A stretch of DNA of 19,945 bases from Lentisphaeria bacterium (GTDB lineage Bacteria > Verrucomicrobiota > Lentisphaeria > Oligosphaerales > Oligosphaeraceae): contig JAEEXV010000103.1 of NCBI GenBank assembly GCA_016287975.1, positions 1-19,945 on the forward strand, written 5' to 3'. The position numbers and the translations under genes were made by a program. Under the pieces are notes generated by a model. That model was given only the letters and a program-made list of their open reading frames with translations. It ran no database searches and was not told where the DNA came from. Positions 19,656 through 19,945 of this stretch are shown here, in pieces (positions within the stretch are counted from its first letter, which is position 1; each line of letters opens with the position of its first letter).

Positions 19656-19945
19656 CTTTTCCGGATCTTCCGGATCTTCCGGAAACGGGTGCTGGTTTGC
19701 TCGGCGGTCCGCCACGGCGAGACGCCGTGGCTACGGCCGCAAATGCGCCGGCTTTTCCGGCTTTTCCGGCTTTTCCGGCTTTTCCGGATCTTCCGGATCT
19801 TCCGGATCTTCCGGATCTTCCGGATCTTCCGGATCTTCCGGATTTTCCGGAAACGGGTGCTGGTTTGCTCGGCGGTCCGCCACGGCGAGACGCCGTGGCT
19901 ACGGCCGCAAATGCGCCGGATTTTCCGGATCTTCCGGATCTTCCG
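19656..19945. repeat. TTCCGG 9-bp tandem array with two identical 71-bp blocks
   Basis: Units of 9 bp, (A/C)TNTTCCGG-like (ATCTTCCGG, CTTTTCCGG, ATTTTCCGG), occur as 3 units (19656-19682), 11 units (19752-19850: four CTTTTCCGG, six ATCTTCCGG, one ATTTTCCGG) and at least 3 more at 19920-19945, running off the edge. Between them lie two identical 71-bp blocks at 19681-19751 and 19849-19919 (period 168 bp), each with the palindrome CCACGGCG-AGA-CGCCGTGG followed by CTAC. In the reverse direction the units would read as Asp-Pro-Glu or Lys-Pro-Glu, but the 71-bp block breaks the frame, so it is treated as non-coding. The rest of the stretch upstream of rsmG (19592-19655) shows no gene. Confidence 0.92.

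Noticed and set aside
18813..19715. 301-residue N-terminal extension of the DNA glycosylase frame, including Asp-Pro-Glu repeats
   Set aside because: The extension is the rsmG shadow; the DPE-like residues come from the 9-bp array. The real start overlaps the rsmG stop as ATGA.
19656..19945. CRISPR array
   Set aside because: Units are 9 bp with no unique spacers and the 71-bp blocks are identical to each other; no cas gene is present.

Overview
The window is GC-rich (roughly two-thirds G+C by eye). It looks like chromosomal DNA of a Lentisphaerota (Victivallales-type) bacterium. The clues are a type II secretion-like pseudopilin with the [18 protein letters not shown] core and a C-terminal FLDGH motif, a carbohydrate-catabolic gene set (GH29 fucosidase, secreted glycosidase-like giant, Gfo/Idh/MocA oxidoreductase, AP-endonuclease-like isomerase, creatininase- and ceramidase-family amidases), a protein built of about 24-residue W..LL..xP.. 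repeats, and short palindrome- and tandem-repeat-filled intergenic regions. The taxonomic call is inference from gene style; no marker gene was compared.

Layout. 1-224: degenerate tandem repeats, then two hairpins. 225-2566 (minus): an operon read GntR/FCD regulator, ATC-hydrolase-like cysteine protein, eight-cysteine protein, pseudopilin. It is driven by a clear TTGACA-N17-TATATT promoter with a FadR-type operator just downstream. 2748-7999 (minus): a cytosolic neutral-ceramidase-like protein followed by a secreted 1213-residue glycosidase-like protein. 8200-9583 (plus): a His/Cys caspase/CHAT-like small protein followed by a minimal M20/M28-type metallopeptidase-like protein. 9614-11741 (minus): amidohydrolase-2 then GH29 alpha-L-fucosidase. 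11948-13720 (plus, divergent from the previous pair): Gfo/Idh/MocA oxidoreductase then creatininase-family protein. 13717-15174 (minus): repeat protein with ankyrin-like C-terminus. 15344-15419: tRNA-Glu(UUC) with a strong terminator. 15471-15716: a 246-bp MITE-like element. 15806-16594 (minus): TrmO. 16782-18280 (plus): sugar isomerase/epimerase-like TIM barrel and flavin-reductase-like protein. 18318-19591 (minus): RsmG then family-6-type DNA glycosylase. 19656-19945: a TTCCGG-based 9-bp tandem array containing two identical 71-bp blocks.

How it fits together. Most genes lie in short two- to four-gene operons, often with ATGA/TGATG overlaps or very short gaps. The middle of the window (2.7-13.7 kb) reads as catabolic accessory DNA: glycan and amide hydrolases plus an oxidoreductase. 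The right third holds housekeeping RNA-modification and repair genes (tRNA-Glu, trmO, rsmG, DNA glycosylase). The most unusual signals are (i) a strong shortage of the tetranucleotide CCGG throughout, against its very dense occurrence in the right-end array; (ii) the His/Cys protein plus mini-peptidase pair; (iii) a family of CCACGGCG..CGCCGTGG palindromes shared by the MITE-like element and the right-end array; and (iv) the GntR-controlled cysteine-protein/pseudopilin operon.
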